This document shows positions 47,572-57,094 of a stretch of 64,000 nt of DNA, piece after piece (position 1 is the stretch's first letter; the number at the start of each line of letters is the position of its first letter). Both the position numbers and the translations under genes were made by a program. Origin of the DNA: Aquibacillus sediminis (GTDB taxonomy: Bacteria > Bacillota > Bacilli > Bacillales > Amphibacillaceae); the NCBI RefSeq assembly GCF_005870085.1, contig NZ_SZNM01000002.1:124001-188000 (forward strand), given 5' to 3'. A model generated the notes under the pieces. The model searched no databases and was not told where the DNA came from. It saw only the letters and a list, made by a program, of their open reading frames with translations.

Positions 47572-48312
47572 ATGCAGGAAAAAGTAGAAAGACTTGTAGC
47601 TTGGTTACAAGCAAAAGTTAAAGAAACAGGTGTAAAAGGTTTAATTGTTGGTGTAAGTGGTGGGATTGATTCTGCTGTTGTCGTGAATTTAATTAAACGA
47701 GCAGTTCCGGATCATTCACTTGGTGTTATTCTTCCATGTAAAAGTAATCCAGAAGACATGGAGCATGCGCAAATAGTCATAGATCAAGCTGGCATCGATT
47801 CAATGACGGTTGATTTAACCGAAACACATCAAACCTTGTTTTCAACGATACAAACGCAATTAAATAATAAAGATGAACTTCATCAAGACCAACAGCAATT
47901 AGCAGATGCAAATTTACGTGCACGATTACGTATGAGCACACTTTATACTCTAGCAGCTAATTATCAATATTTAGTGGTTGGTACCGATAATGCTGCCGAA
48001 TGGTATACGGGATATTTCACAAAATATGGAGATGGTGGTGTCGATATTGTGCCATTAGTTCATCAAACCAAAGGTGAAGTAAAAGAAATGGCGAAATACC
48101 TCGGAGTACCTGATGAGATCATTTATAAACAACCAAGTGCAGGTTTATGGGAAGGGCAGACCGATGAAAATGAAATGGGAACAAGTTATGAAATGATTGA
48201 TCGCTACTTAAAAGGTGAATCCATTCCCGATCAAGATAAAGAAATTATTGAAAGGATGCATCGAACTTCTCAACACAAGCGAGAAATTGCCAGTTCCCCA
48301 GACAAATTTTAA
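47572..48312 (+). CDS. nadE: NAD(+) synthetase, ammonia-dependent
   Basis: NadE amidates deamido-NAD to NAD, the last step of the pathway. The 246-residue protein has the PP-loop LIVGVSGGIDSAVVVNL (about 22-38) and TDNAAEWYTGYFTKYGDGG (about 140-158). The length fits the glutamine-domain-free ammonia-dependent class. ATG 47572 has GGAAGGGG upstream. It lies within the reach of NiaR-related genes; a terminator follows. Confidence 0.93.
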   Translation: MQEKVERLVAWLQAKVKETGVKGLIVGVSGGIDSAVVVNLIKRAVPDHSLGVILPCKSNPEDMEHAQIVIDQAGIDSMTVDLTETHQTLFSTIQTQLNNKDELHQDQQQLADANLRARLRMSTLYTLAANYQYLVVGTDNAAEWYTGYFTKYGDGGVDIVPLVHQTKGEVKEMAKYLGVPDEIIYKQPSAGLWEGQTDENEMGTSYEMIDRYLKGESIPDQDKEIIERMHRTSQHKREIASSPDKF

Positions 48313-48335
48313 CTTATTTACCTATATTTTATTGA

Positions 48336-48383
48336 TTAAAAAAACTTTCCTTAACCACGCTAATGGGTAAGGGAGGTTTTTTT
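48336..48383 (+). terminator. Terminator of nadE, overlapping the next ribosome site
   Basis: AAACTTTCCTTAACC pairs (with wobbles) with GGGTAAGGGAGGTTT and ends in TTTTTTT. The 3' arm contains the GGGAGG ribosome site of the following lipoprotein gene, so transcripts from nadE would hide that site. Confidence 0.75.
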
Positions 48384-48962
48384 ATGAAAAAATTCGTCAT
48401 GTACTGTATGGTAATGCTTGTCTGTGCTGTACAATTTGGTTGCAACACAGAAGAAAATCAAACTCAACCTGAAAATATAGAGGAAACTAGAAATATGTCT
48501 TATCACAAGGGTAGTGAGCAATCAGATCAGCCGAACGATGACCAAGAATATAGTCATGCCAAAAGTCGTGACCAGGCATTAGATGGTTATTTAACAGGTA
48601 TGGGGGACCCTGATAAGGAAAGTTCAAGATATACGGAAGGATTTTATAATGAAGACACTATAAAAGTAATGGAAGAAGTGAATAAATTTGACGAAGTAGA
48701 TGTCACACAAGCACTTGTTTCAGACGACACCGTTTATATTTCGCCAATGTTAAATCAAAAAGAATATTCCGTCGATACGGAGAGCATTCTTAGTGATATT
48801 CACACTAGAATTAAGCAGATGTATCCAGATAAAAAAGTGATTGTTGAATCGGATGGTATCTTCTGGAACAAGATGAGAGACTTAGATGCACGACTGCAAG
48901 ACGCAGAAGATCCTAAACATGCGCGTGATATTATTAATGAATTTAGTAATAACAACCGATAA
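48384..48962 (+). CDS. YhcN/YlaJ-family sporulation lipoprotein
   Basis: A 192-residue predicted lipoprotein: basic N-terminus, hydrophobic stretch and lipobox VQFGC with the lipidated cysteine at about residue 20. A low-complexity acidic/Gln region follows, then the YhcN/YlaJ domain (VMEEVNKFDEVDVTQALVSD to DIHTRIKQMYPDKKVIVESD). Family members sit in the forespore inner membrane or spore. The first cysteine and the GGGAGG site support the start at 48384. The exact paralogue is not determined. Confidence 0.85.
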   Translation: MKKFVMYCMVMLVCAVQFGCNTEENQTQPENIEETRNMSYHKGSEQSDQPNDDQEYSHAKSRDQALDGYLTGMGDPDKESSRYTEGFYNEDTIKVMEEVNKFDEVDVTQALVSDDTVYISPMLNQKEYSVDTESILSDIHTRIKQMYPDKKVIVESDGIFWNKMRDLDARLQDAEDPKHARDIINEFSNNNR

Positions 48963-48973
48963 TTTTTTGTATG

Positions 48974-49005
48974 TAATCCTTTGTTCTTGTAACAAAGGAT
49001 TTTTA
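48974..49005 (+). terminator. Terminator after the lipoprotein gene
   Basis: AATCCTTTGTT pairs with AACAAAGGATT around CTTGT, followed by TTTT. The rest of the gap to yebC (49006-49199) shows no supported feature. Confidence 0.88.
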
Positions 49006-49199
49006 TCGTTCAGCAACTGGTAGTAAGGTCCCCGCTTCAATTTACGATAAAACCAAAGATGGTAAGTTGGTCAAGGCCTGTCAGTCTCCCTCTTTGCGTT
49101 ACTAACAATCAGTGGGGGAGGATAGAAAAACCTCACTGATTGAATCATTACTTTATTTTATTTAATCGACTATAAGCATCATACATACTAGTACACTAC

Positions 49200-49228
49200 T
49201 TAACCATAGGTTTTTTTTATGATATAGT
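49200..49228 (+). promoter_or_regulatory. Probable sigma-A promoter of yebC
   Basis: TTAACC (49200-49205) and TATAGT (49223-49228) with a 17-base spacer, about 50 bases before the yebC start. Confidence 0.55.
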
Positions 49229-49278
49229 AAAAAAGGAATAAAAATGAAAAAAAGTAAGCTTAGAGAGGAGAATGTCCG

Positions 49279-50028
49279 ATGGCTGGTCATTCTAAATGGA
49301 AGAATATTCAACGACGCAAAAACGCACAGGATGCAAAACGCGGTAAAATATTCATGCGCTTAGCAAAAGAGATTTTCGTTGCCGCGAAGGAAGGTGGCGG
49401 AGATCCAGACATGAACCCTTCGTTGCGACTTGCGATTGATAAAGCAAAATCAAACAATATGCCTAATGATAATATCGATCGAGCAATTAAAAAGGCAACA
49501 GGGGACTTAGATGGAGTCAATTATGAAGAATTAACATATGAAGGATACGGTCCTGGTGGGGTAGCCGTTATGGTGCAAGTACTGACTGATAACAAAAATA
49601 GGATCGCGTCAGAACTACGCTATGCATTTAATAAAAATGGTGGAAATTTAGGGGAAAACGGTTGTGTGGCGTTTATGTTTGATCGCAAAGGTTACATTGT
49701 CATCAATAAAGATGCAACAGAACTTGATGAAGATGATTTGATGCTTGAGGTAATCGAAGCGGGTGCAGATGAAATGGAAACAACCGAAGATAGTTATGAG
49801 ATTTATACTGATCCAGATAATTTTACAGAGGTAAGAGACCAATTACGTGATAATGGGGTGTCCCTAGATACAGCAGAAATTACAATGGTACCTCAAACAT
49901 ATTCTCCACTAGAAGAAAATGATGTGAAGAAAATGATGAAACTAATTGATATGCTTGAGGATAATGAAGACGTACAGGATGTATATCATAATCTAGATGC
50001 AGATGAAGAGGTATTAGAGCAATTATAA
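49279..50028 (+). CDS. yebC: YebC/PmpR family translation or transcription factor
   Basis: A 249-residue cytoplasmic protein of the YebC/TACO1 family (B. subtilis YrbC). It begins [20 protein letters not shown], the family hallmark, and shows [19 protein letters not shown] and [12 protein letters not shown]. Family members have been described as transcription regulators and, more recently, as helpers in translating difficult sequences. It is monocistronic with a strong terminator. Confidence 0.97.
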   Translation: MAGHSKWKNIQRRKNAQDAKRGKIFMRLAKEIFVAAKEGGGDPDMNPSLRLAIDKAKSNNMPNDNIDRAIKKATGDLDGVNYEELTYEGYGPGGVAVMVQVLTDNKNRIASELRYAFNKNGGNLGENGCVAFMFDRKGYIVINKDATELDEDDLMLEVIEAGADEMETTEDSYEIYTDPDNFTEVRDQLRDNGVSLDTAEITMVPQTYSPLEENDVKKMMKLIDMLEDNEDVQDVYHNLDADEEVLEQL

Positions 50029-50031
50029 TGA

Positions 50032-50067
50032 TAAGCAGTTCCTTATAAGGAACTGCTTATTGTTTTT
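50032..50067 (+). terminator. Terminator of yebC
   Basis: AAGCAGTTCCTT pairs with AAGGAACTGCTT around ATA, followed by a T-rich tail. Confidence 0.9.
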
Positions 50068-50348
50068 ATCCCGGATCATACTGGTAGTAACCCCTCTGAT
50101 TGAAGTTTACTTTGTATTGTCTGTGGATCACGTTTCAGTAAGATGGTTGTTGCTACGACACCACTGAATCATATGAAATACCTAGACACTGTTTGTATGT
50201 GCTTACGAATCACTTCCCCCCAAGTCTTTATTCATTTTAGACAATTTTTTTATGTAGCTTATGGATAATCCTGTTATTTTTGGTCAAACTTTTAATAGGC
50301 GTTATTTTGATTATTGTTTAAAGTGAATTTCAAAATGGGGTGAATAAA
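50068..50348. other. Intergenic space before bofC
   Basis: About 280 bases with no gene. bofC is expected to be forespore-expressed, but no convincing sigma-G promoter could be chosen by eye. Nothing else is recognised. Confidence 0.4.
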
Positions 50349-50906
50349 ATGAAACAACATCTTTTTTTAATTGTTTTATCAGCAATCTTAGTTGTCGTAG
50401 GATCTATGATTGGTGGTATCGTGCAGGCAGACGACAATGATATAAATACAGGTGATGAAGGTACTAATAAGGAGAAGAGCTCGAAACGCGATCCATTAGA
50501 GGTAGAGGTAACGTTGCAAAAAAGATATATGGACGGTGAAGTGGTCGAGGAAACACGAGAGGAAACGATTGCTTCCATGCAAGATTTTTGGGCATATTAT
50601 GAAGATTGGCAATTGGTGAATCAACAAGAAGGAGAGGTAGTTTTCCGTAAGCAGATTTCTGATATTTCTCCATATCTTAAGGAAAATGGTTACTTTGGTC
50701 TTGACGACAATATTTTAACAATATTCGATGGAAAGCCAGGTGAGCAACAAGCAATACAGTCATTCTATCAAATTGAAACGAGCGAATTAGAAACATTCCA
50801 GGAAAAACAATTGCAAGATGGGATAAAAATTGAGTCAAAAGAAGTATATCAGACTGTGTTAGAAGCATATCGAGACATGGCACCAACAGAATCAGTGAAT
50901 GGCTAA
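50349..50906 (+). CDS. bofC: BofC, forespore regulator of pro-sigma-K processing
   Basis: BofC is a secreted forespore protein that restrains SpoIVB signalling and hence SpoIVFB activation. The 185-residue protein has an export signal (KQHLFLIVLSAILVVVGSMI, then cleavage near VQA), an acidic linker and the BofC domains (VEVTLQKRYMDGEVVEETRE, DISPYLKENGYFGLDDNILT). ATG 50349 follows GGGGTGA by 5 bases; a GTG three codons earlier is part of that site. It sits before ruvA as in B. subtilis. Its pathway partners spoIVFA and spoIVFB are also in this window. Confidence 0.92.
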   Translation: MKQHLFLIVLSAILVVVGSMIGGIVQADDNDINTGDEGTNKEKSSKRDPLEVEVTLQKRYMDGEVVEETREETIASMQDFWAYYEDWQLVNQQEGEVVFRKQISDISPYLKENGYFGLDDNILTIFDGKPGEQQAIQSFYQIETSELETFQEKQLQDGIKIESKEVYQTVLEAYRDMAPTESVNG

Positions 50907-50917
50907 CAACAAGTAAG

Positions 50918-50947
50918 CGTACCTAAGGGAATTAGGTACGTTTTTTT
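50918..50947 (+). terminator. Terminator of bofC
   Basis: CGTACCTA pairs with TAGGTACG around a 7-base loop, followed by a T run. Confidence 0.92.
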
Positions 50948-51129
50948 ACGACCTCACTTATGATTATTGTTGTCAAAGTTGCTTTTTCCTAAGCTATGTT
51001 CCTAGTCTTGCAGATAATGTGACATATCAACATTGTCGAAAATTTGTTGGAAAATAACTGATGATCAACAAATTGTTTTTCCTACAACACCAGCACGTTG
51101 AATTGATAAGATTATAGAGGTATATAACT

Positions 51130-51255
51130 AGATAAACTGAGTTTATCTGAAATCTGTATATCTAGTTGACGTTATTTGACTAGATCCATTCAGTTGACAT
51201 TAACGTCGTCAAGTCAGTTGCCTTGGTCAACTAGGTGGACAAGTGGCTGTCAACT
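51130..51255. other. Palindrome cluster in the bofC-ruvA gap
   Basis: The 50948-51331 space has no gene, but it holds a perfect palindrome AGATAAAC-tga-GTTTATCT (51130-51148) and four copies of one heptamer. AGTTGAC occurs at 51164 and 51192; its inverse GTCAACT occurs at 51226 and 51249. They could be operator sites or RNA stems; no regulator family is recognised. Confidence 0.5.
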
Positions 51256-51331
51256 CAGCTGATCGTACTTAAAGAATTAGAAGAAGAGAAGGAAGAAGAT
51301 ACATACGTCGTTAAGTTAATAAAATTATGCG

Positions 51332-51345
51332 AACATACGCTTGTA
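51332..51345. promoter_or_regulatory. LexA (DinR) box at the ruvA promoter
   Basis: CGAACATACGCTTG matches 13 of 14 positions of the Bacillus LexA consensus CGAACRNRYGTTYG. It lies directly before an extended -10 (TGGTAAAAT, 51348-51356) of ruvA, where a bound repressor would block RNA polymerase. ruvAB belongs to the SOS regulon in B. subtilis. Confidence 0.75.
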
Positions 51346-51393
51346 TGGTAAAATGATAATCATGAGGATGTCGTTAAGGGAGAGAAAAAGCAA

Positions 51394-52005
51394 ATGATAG
51401 CATATATAAAAGGAATTTTAGCAACAGTAAACGAAACGGCGGTAATTGTAGAGGCGAATGGAGTAGGGTATGAAATTTTTTGTGCCAATCCATTTGCATT
51501 TGAAGAGGATCTAGGAAAACAAGTAAGCATCCATACGTATCATTATGTTCGCGAGGATACCCAAGTGTTATATGGATTTAAAAAAACAGAAGATAAACAA
51601 TTATTTTCTAAATTGTTAAATGTGTCAGGGATTGGTCCTAAAGGTGCATTAGCGATCTTATCTTCGGCAGGGGCAAATGACTTTGCTACTGCGATTGAAA
51701 CAGAAGACGAGAAATTTTTGACGAGTTTTCCTGGTGTTGGAAAGAAAACAGCACGTCAAATGATTTTGGATTTGAAAGGAAAACTACCTGTAGAATTGGC
51801 ACAGGTCCCAACAGAAACAGAACAAACAGGTGCGATAGGATCTCCTGAAACGAAGAAGGCACTTGAGGAAGCATTTGAAGCGATGAAAGCTTTAGGCTAC
51901 TCTGATAAAGAAATAAAAGCCATTACACCAACATTGAAACAAGAAGAACATACAAATGTTGATGAATATATTCGAAAAGGCTTAGCGCTCATGATGCAAA
52001 AATAA
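51394..52005 (+). CDS. ruvA: Holliday junction DNA-binding protein RuvA
   Basis: RuvA tetramers bind four-way junctions and load RuvB. The 203 residues show the OB-fold (MIAYIKGILATVNETAVIVE), two helix-hairpin-helix motifs (LLNVSGIGPKGALAIL, LTSFPGVGKKTARQMILDLK) and a C-terminal domain that contacts RuvB (EAFEAMKALGYSDKEIKA). It heads the ruvAB-DUF2905-queA-tgt-yajC operon under a LexA box. Confidence 0.97.
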   Translation: MIAYIKGILATVNETAVIVEANGVGYEIFCANPFAFEEDLGKQVSIHTYHYVREDTQVLYGFKKTEDKQLFSKLLNVSGIGPKGALAILSSAGANDFATAIETEDEKFLTSFPGVGKKTARQMILDLKGKLPVELAQVPTETEQTGAIGSPETKKALEEAFEAMKALGYSDKEIKAITPTLKQEEHTNVDEYIRKGLALMMQK

Positions 52006-52020
52006 AAAGGGAGGGATGCA

Positions 52021-53025
52021 GTGGTGGAAGATCGAATGATATCAAGTGAATTACAACAAGAAGATGAAACGATCGAACTGAGTTTACGTCCTACCACGTT
52101 GAAACAATATATTGGTCAGCATAAAGCAAAACAAAATCTAAGTATTTTTATCGAAGCGGCAAAATTACGGGATGAACCGTTAGACCATGTATTACTTTAT
52201 GGACCACCGGGATTAGGTAAAACGACGTTAGCTTCGATTATCGCAAATGAGATGGGAGTGCAGTTTCGAACAACAGCAGGTCCTGCAATCGAACGTGCTG
52301 GTGACTTGGCCGCGATACTGTCTTCATTAGAAGCAGGCGATGTGTTATTTATTGATGAAATTCACCGTCTGCCAAGGTCTGTGGAGGAAATTTTATATCC
52401 AGCAATGGAGGACTTTTGCTTAGATATTGTGATTGGGCAAGGTTCAAGTGCGAGGTCTGTTCGGTTGGACTTACCACCTTTTACGTTAGTAGGGGCAACA
52501 ACACGTGCAGGACTATTAACCGCTCCGTTACGTGATCGCTTCGGTGTTCTTAGTCGATTAGAATTTTATGAAACAAAAGATTTATGTAATATTGTGGAAC
52601 GAACCTCTGAGATTTTTAATGTTTCGATTCATAAAGATGCCGCAACCGAAATTGCGCGGAGATCCAGAGGGACGCCAAGGATCGCCAATCGTTTACTAAA
52701 ACGAGTGCGTGACATATCGCAAGTGAAAGGGGAAAATGAAATTTCAATTGAAACCACGCAAGAAGCGCTCGAAATGTTACAAGTAGACCCGGCTGGCTTG
52801 GACCATATTGACCACAAATTATTGTTGGGTATCATGGATGGTTTTAGTGGTGGACCTGTTGGATTGGATACGATTGCTGCTACCATTGGTGAGGAATCAC
52901 AAACGATTGAGGATGTCTATGAACCTTTCTTATTACAAATGGGGTTTATTCAACGGACACCAAGGGGAAGACTAGTAACACGGAAAGCGTATGAACACTT
53001 TCATAGAGAGGTGCCAGAAGCTTGA
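52021..53025 (+). CDS. ruvB: Holliday junction branch-migration helicase RuvB
   Basis: A hexameric AAA+ motor that drives branch migration with RuvA. The 334 residues have Walker [13 protein letters not shown] (about 60-71), Walker [18 protein letters not shown], sensor [21 protein letters not shown] and a C-terminal winged helix ([12 protein letters not shown]). It starts GTG GTG at 52021 with AAAGGGAGG upstream. Its stop overlaps the next start (TTGA). Confidence 0.98.
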   Translation: MVEDRMISSELQQEDETIELSLRPTTLKQYIGQHKAKQNLSIFIEAAKLRDEPLDHVLLYGPPGLGKTTLASIIANEMGVQFRTTAGPAIERAGDLAAILSSLEAGDVLFIDEIHRLPRSVEEILYPAMEDFCLDIVIGQGSSARSVRLDLPPFTLVGATTRAGLLTAPLRDRFGVLSRLEFYETKDLCNIVERTSEIFNVSIHKDAATEIARRSRGTPRIANRLLKRVRDISQVKGENEISIETTQEALEMLQVDPAGLDHIDHKLLLGIMDGFSGGPVGLDTIAATIGEESQTIEDVYEPFLLQMGFIQRTPRGRLVTRKAYEHFHREVPEA

Positions 53026-53222
53026 CTGGAATAGGAAAAATCTTTATTGTTATAGGAGTCGTTTTTATCATTATTGGGCTTATTTGGGGAATAGTTGGTA
53101 AGTTACCAGGTGATATTAGTTTTAAGAAGGGAAATGTTTCGTTTCACTTTCCAATCATGACTTCGATTGTGGTAAGTATCATTTTATCGCTGATTTTTTA
53201 TTTGATTGGAAGGTTTCGCTAA
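53022..53222 (+). CDS. DUF2905 small membrane protein
   Basis: A 66-residue protein with two hydrophobic helices (about 5-25 and 45-63) joined by [20 protein letters not shown], the DUF2905 signature. It starts at TTG 53022, overlapping the ruvB stop, with AGAGGTG upstream. The function is unknown; the gene commonly sits between ruvB and queA in Firmicutes and other bacteria. Confidence 0.88.
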   Translation: MTGIGKIFIVIGVVFIIIGLIWGIVGKLPGDISFKKGNVSFHFPIMTSIVVSIILSLIFYLIGRFR

Positions 53223-53245
53223 TAAAAAGGTAGGAGATAGTAGTT

Positions 53246-54271
53246 ATGGATATAAACGATTTTGATTTTCATTTACCTGAAGAATTAATTGCACAAACGC
53301 CATTGAAGGATCGAACATCATCACGCTTATTAGTAATGAATCGTGATCAACAAACAATTGATCATAAACAATTTTCGGATGTGATTGATTATTTTCGGCC
53401 TGGAGACTGTCTTGTCTTAAATGATACACGCGTATTACCAGCAAGGTTGTATGGAAGTAAACAAGATACGGGTGGAAAAGTAGAAGTGTTGTTGCTTCAT
53501 CAACAAGATGATGACCAGTGGGAAGTACTCGTGAAACCAGCGAAAAAGGTGAAACAAGGGACGGTTATTTCATTTGGTGAAGGTAAACTAACCGCGACAT
53601 GTTTGGAAGAAAAAGAGCATGGAGGACGAATTTTACGATTTGATTATCAAGGGATTTTTCTTGAAGTGTTAGAGGATCTTGGAGAAATGCCGTTGCCACC
53701 TTACATAAAAGAACAGCTAGATGATCGAGAAAGGTACCAAACGGTATATGCGAAAGAAGAAGGATCTGCCGCAGCACCAACTGCTGGCCTTCATTTTACT
53801 GAACAATTGTTAGAGGAAATCAAGCAAAAAGGTGTAGAAATCGCTTTTATTACCCTTCATGTCGGTTTAGGTACATTCCGTCCTGTTAGTGTGGATTCAA
53901 TTGAAGACCATGATATGCATGCGGAATTTTATCATATGTCCCAAGAGACAGCGGATCAACTTAACCGAATTAAACAAGAAAATGGTCGCATTATTTCAGT
54001 TGGAACGACGTCTACGCGAACATTAGAAACAATTGCAAGGGACCATGATGTGTTTGCGCAAACAAGTGGTTGGACAGATATTTTTATTTATCCACCATAT
54101 GAATTCAAAGCTATCGATGGCCTGATTACGAATTTTCATTTACCTAAATCAACGCTTATTATGTTAGTTAGTGCTTTTGCAGGACGGTCATTTGTGTTAG
54201 AGGCGTACAAAAAAGCAATTGAAGAAAGATATCGTTTTTTTAGTTTTGGAGACGCAATGTTGATTTTGTAA
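53246..54271 (+). CDS. queA: S-adenosylmethionine:tRNA ribosyltransferase-isomerase
   Basis: QueA transfers and isomerises the ribosyl of SAM onto 7-aminomethyl-7-deazaguanine in tRNA, giving epoxyqueuosine. The 341 residues show [48 protein letters not shown] and [11 protein letters not shown]-type motifs. It precedes tgt, the previous enzyme of the same pathway. AGGAGATAG precedes the ATG. Confidence 0.97.
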   Translation: MDINDFDFHLPEELIAQTPLKDRTSSRLLVMNRDQQTIDHKQFSDVIDYFRPGDCLVLNDTRVLPARLYGSKQDTGGKVEVLLLHQQDDDQWEVLVKPAKKVKQGTVISFGEGKLTATCLEEKEHGGRILRFDYQGIFLEVLEDLGEMPLPPYIKEQLDDRERYQTVYAKEEGSAAAPTAGLHFTEQLLEEIKQKGVEIAFITLHVGLGTFRPVSVDSIEDHDMHAEFYHMSQETADQLNRIKQENGRIISVGTTSTRTLETIARDHDVFAQTSGWTDIFIYPPYEFKAIDGLITNFHLPKSTLIMLVSAFAGRSFVLEAYKKAIEERYRFFSFGDAMLIL

Positions 54272-54279
54272 AATAATAA

Positions 54280-55446
<1,167 letters not shown>

Positions 55447-55471
55447 AATAAAGGGAAAGGAGTGAAAATAG

Positions 55472-55735
55472 ATGGAAACATTAGTAAGCTTATTACCTAT
55501 TATTTTAATGTTTGTAATCTTCTATTTCCTATTGATCCGTCCACAGCAAAAGAAACAAAAGCAAGTGCGTCAAATGCAAGCGGACTTACAAAAGGGAGAT
55601 AAGGTCATTACCATTGGTGGTTTACATGCAAAAGTGCATGCAATTGATGAAAACACGCTTGTACTAATCGTTGATGATGGAACTAAACTTACATACGACC
55701 GTTCCGCTGTACGAGAAGTAGTGAATCAAGATTAA
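55472..55735 (+). CDS. yajC: Preprotein translocase accessory subunit YajC
   Basis: An 87-residue single-pass membrane protein that associates with SecDF-SecYEG. It has an N-terminal helix (LLPIILMFVIFYFLLIRPQQ), then KKQKQVRQMQADLQKGDKVI and a small beta domain (TIGGLHAKVHAIDE). It is the last gene of the ruvA operon; the functionally linked secDF lies 6.4 kb downstream. Confidence 0.95.
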   Translation: METLVSLLPIILMFVIFYFLLIRPQQKKQKQVRQMQADLQKGDKVITIGGLHAKVHAIDENTLVLIVDDGTKLTYDRSAVREVVNQD

Positions 55736-55742
55736 TCAAAAT

Positions 55743-55782
55743 AAAAGGATTGACCCCTACAAGGTCAATCCTTTTATTTTTG
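55743..55782 (+). terminator. Bidirectional terminator between yajC and yrzE
   Basis: AAAAGGATTGACC pairs with GGTCAATCCTTTT, flanked by A-rich and T-rich tails, so it can serve both convergent genes. Confidence 0.9.
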
Positions 55783-55788
55783 TCTTTT

Positions 55789-56172
55789 TTAATTTGTTGT
55801 TTCATTCGAGCTAAGGTTAACCCCAACCATTCCACCAACAAGTGCTGCGATCAAAAAACCGGCATGATAAATGATTTGAGTAGTTGATAACCCAGTGTTA
55901 TAACCTAAATATTGATACAATAAAACGAAAAGGGTAAAACCTATTCCAGTCCCAGCACCAAGAATCCAGCCATTTTCTTTTCCTTTAAGTCCAGCAATGA
56001 GTCCACCTATAAATAAGGCAAGTAAACTAATTACAATCGTTGAGCCATTTAAAGCAGAAGTTCCTAGTGAAGTGAAACGTAGTAATAATGAAAGGATAAA
56101 ACTGGTAACTAACATAATAGCTAATACGGCAATCCATCCATATAAAAGAGCGGTAAAACGTGACTTCGCCAT
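55789..56172 (-). CDS. yrzE: TIGR04086-type membrane protein (YrzE-like)
   Basis: A 127-residue protein with four hydrophobic helices: about 10-32, 43-62, 70-90 and 97-120. The GGLIAGLKGKENGWILGAGT loop is typical of the TIGR04086 membrane family. It occupies the yrzE position next to yajC and is convergent with it. On the minus strand GGGAGGAG precedes the ATG. The function is unknown. Confidence 0.85.
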   Translation of the reverse strand: MAKSRFTALLYGWIAVLAIMLVTSFILSLLLRFTSLGTSALNGSTIVISLLALFIGGLIAGLKGKENGWILGAGTGIGFTLFVLLYQYLGYNTGLSTTQIIYHAGFLIAALVGGMVGVNLSSNETTN

Positions 56173-56329
56173 ATAGTTCTCCTCCCTTGTTTGTCCATTT
56201 GTAACTAGCTTATTCCCTGTCTGTCCAAAATAGAATAAAATATTTTGTCCATTACTGAATATATTTATAGAGTGGTTGACTTTGTTTTTGTCAAAGCTAA
56301 TTTTTCGTTTTAATGCTAAGTACTACACA

Positions 56330-56996
56330 TAAGCTATATTATGTAACATAACCTTCGTATTTTTCTTTTTTCTGATTAAAATAAGTGTTATGCCATCGCT
56401 ACGGCAGAATACTCCGCTCTCCATGGGCACGGCCTCAGGCCAACAGGATGTTGGTCACGCAGGTGTTGTCACAGGACGTGACGACCTTAGCCTACGTCCC
56501 TTTACCAAGTGGATCTTCGGCTCGTGCTGTTCCCATAGGACAAGGAAGGCTACGGTAGCGATACATCGCACGAAGAAAATTGATTTTTATATTCGAGGAG
56601 TCTCCGTATTCTGCCTTCGCTGGTATCACAATTCTCATTAATAGTAGTGTTTGGCGTGAAAGTAAACAATTTATGTCGTTCTCGGCCATGAGCAAAAAGC
56701 TTATACGTTGTTCTGAAACGCTTTAGTTATGTGTATAAAGCTTAAAAAAGCTTTATTAATAATATGCTTATTTAGATAAAGTAAAAATAACACAAAATAC
56801 AATGCACTCAAGAAGCGGAGGAAATACACGGAGACTCCTACGGGAGGAAAGGCCTAGGTGAGACCCCGCAGCGAGGGACGAGTGAGGAGGCTCATCAGCC
56901 GCCCGTGGAAAGCGTAGTGTATTTCCGTAGCGTTAGTTTAGTACACATCCTATAAAGTACAGGTGAAAATAAAGTTATGTCGTATAATACAGCTTA
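56330..56996 (+). repeat. Dispersed inverted-module repeat element, copy 4 (longest)
   Basis: The ends are TAAGCTATATTATGTAACAT (56330) and ATGTCGTATAATACAGCTTA (to 56996). The left module, about 56395-56625, has the longest core seen here (a cctcaggccaacaggatgtt segment besides the tttaccaagtggatcttcgg segment). The right module, about 56813-56935, has a short core (acgggaggaaaggcctaggt) in place of the ~70-base insert of copies 2 and 3. It is non-coding and lies between yrzE and the transporter gene. Confidence 0.87.
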
Positions 56997-57094
56997 TGTG
57001 ACAAAAGGAATAATCTAATATAAGCCAGACTTTATAAATGGATGGTTGCATATGTATAAAGTAGACAAGTTATTACGAGGGAAGGGGACAAGGT

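Noticed and set aside
56390-56641. Open frames of 60-90 codons inside the dispersed repeat elements (also at about 2621-3131, 36847-37053 and 59232-59483)
   Set aside because: They arise from GC-rich hairpin arms, are not kept between copies as frames, lack ribosome sites and look like no protein; they are annotation artefacts of the repeats.
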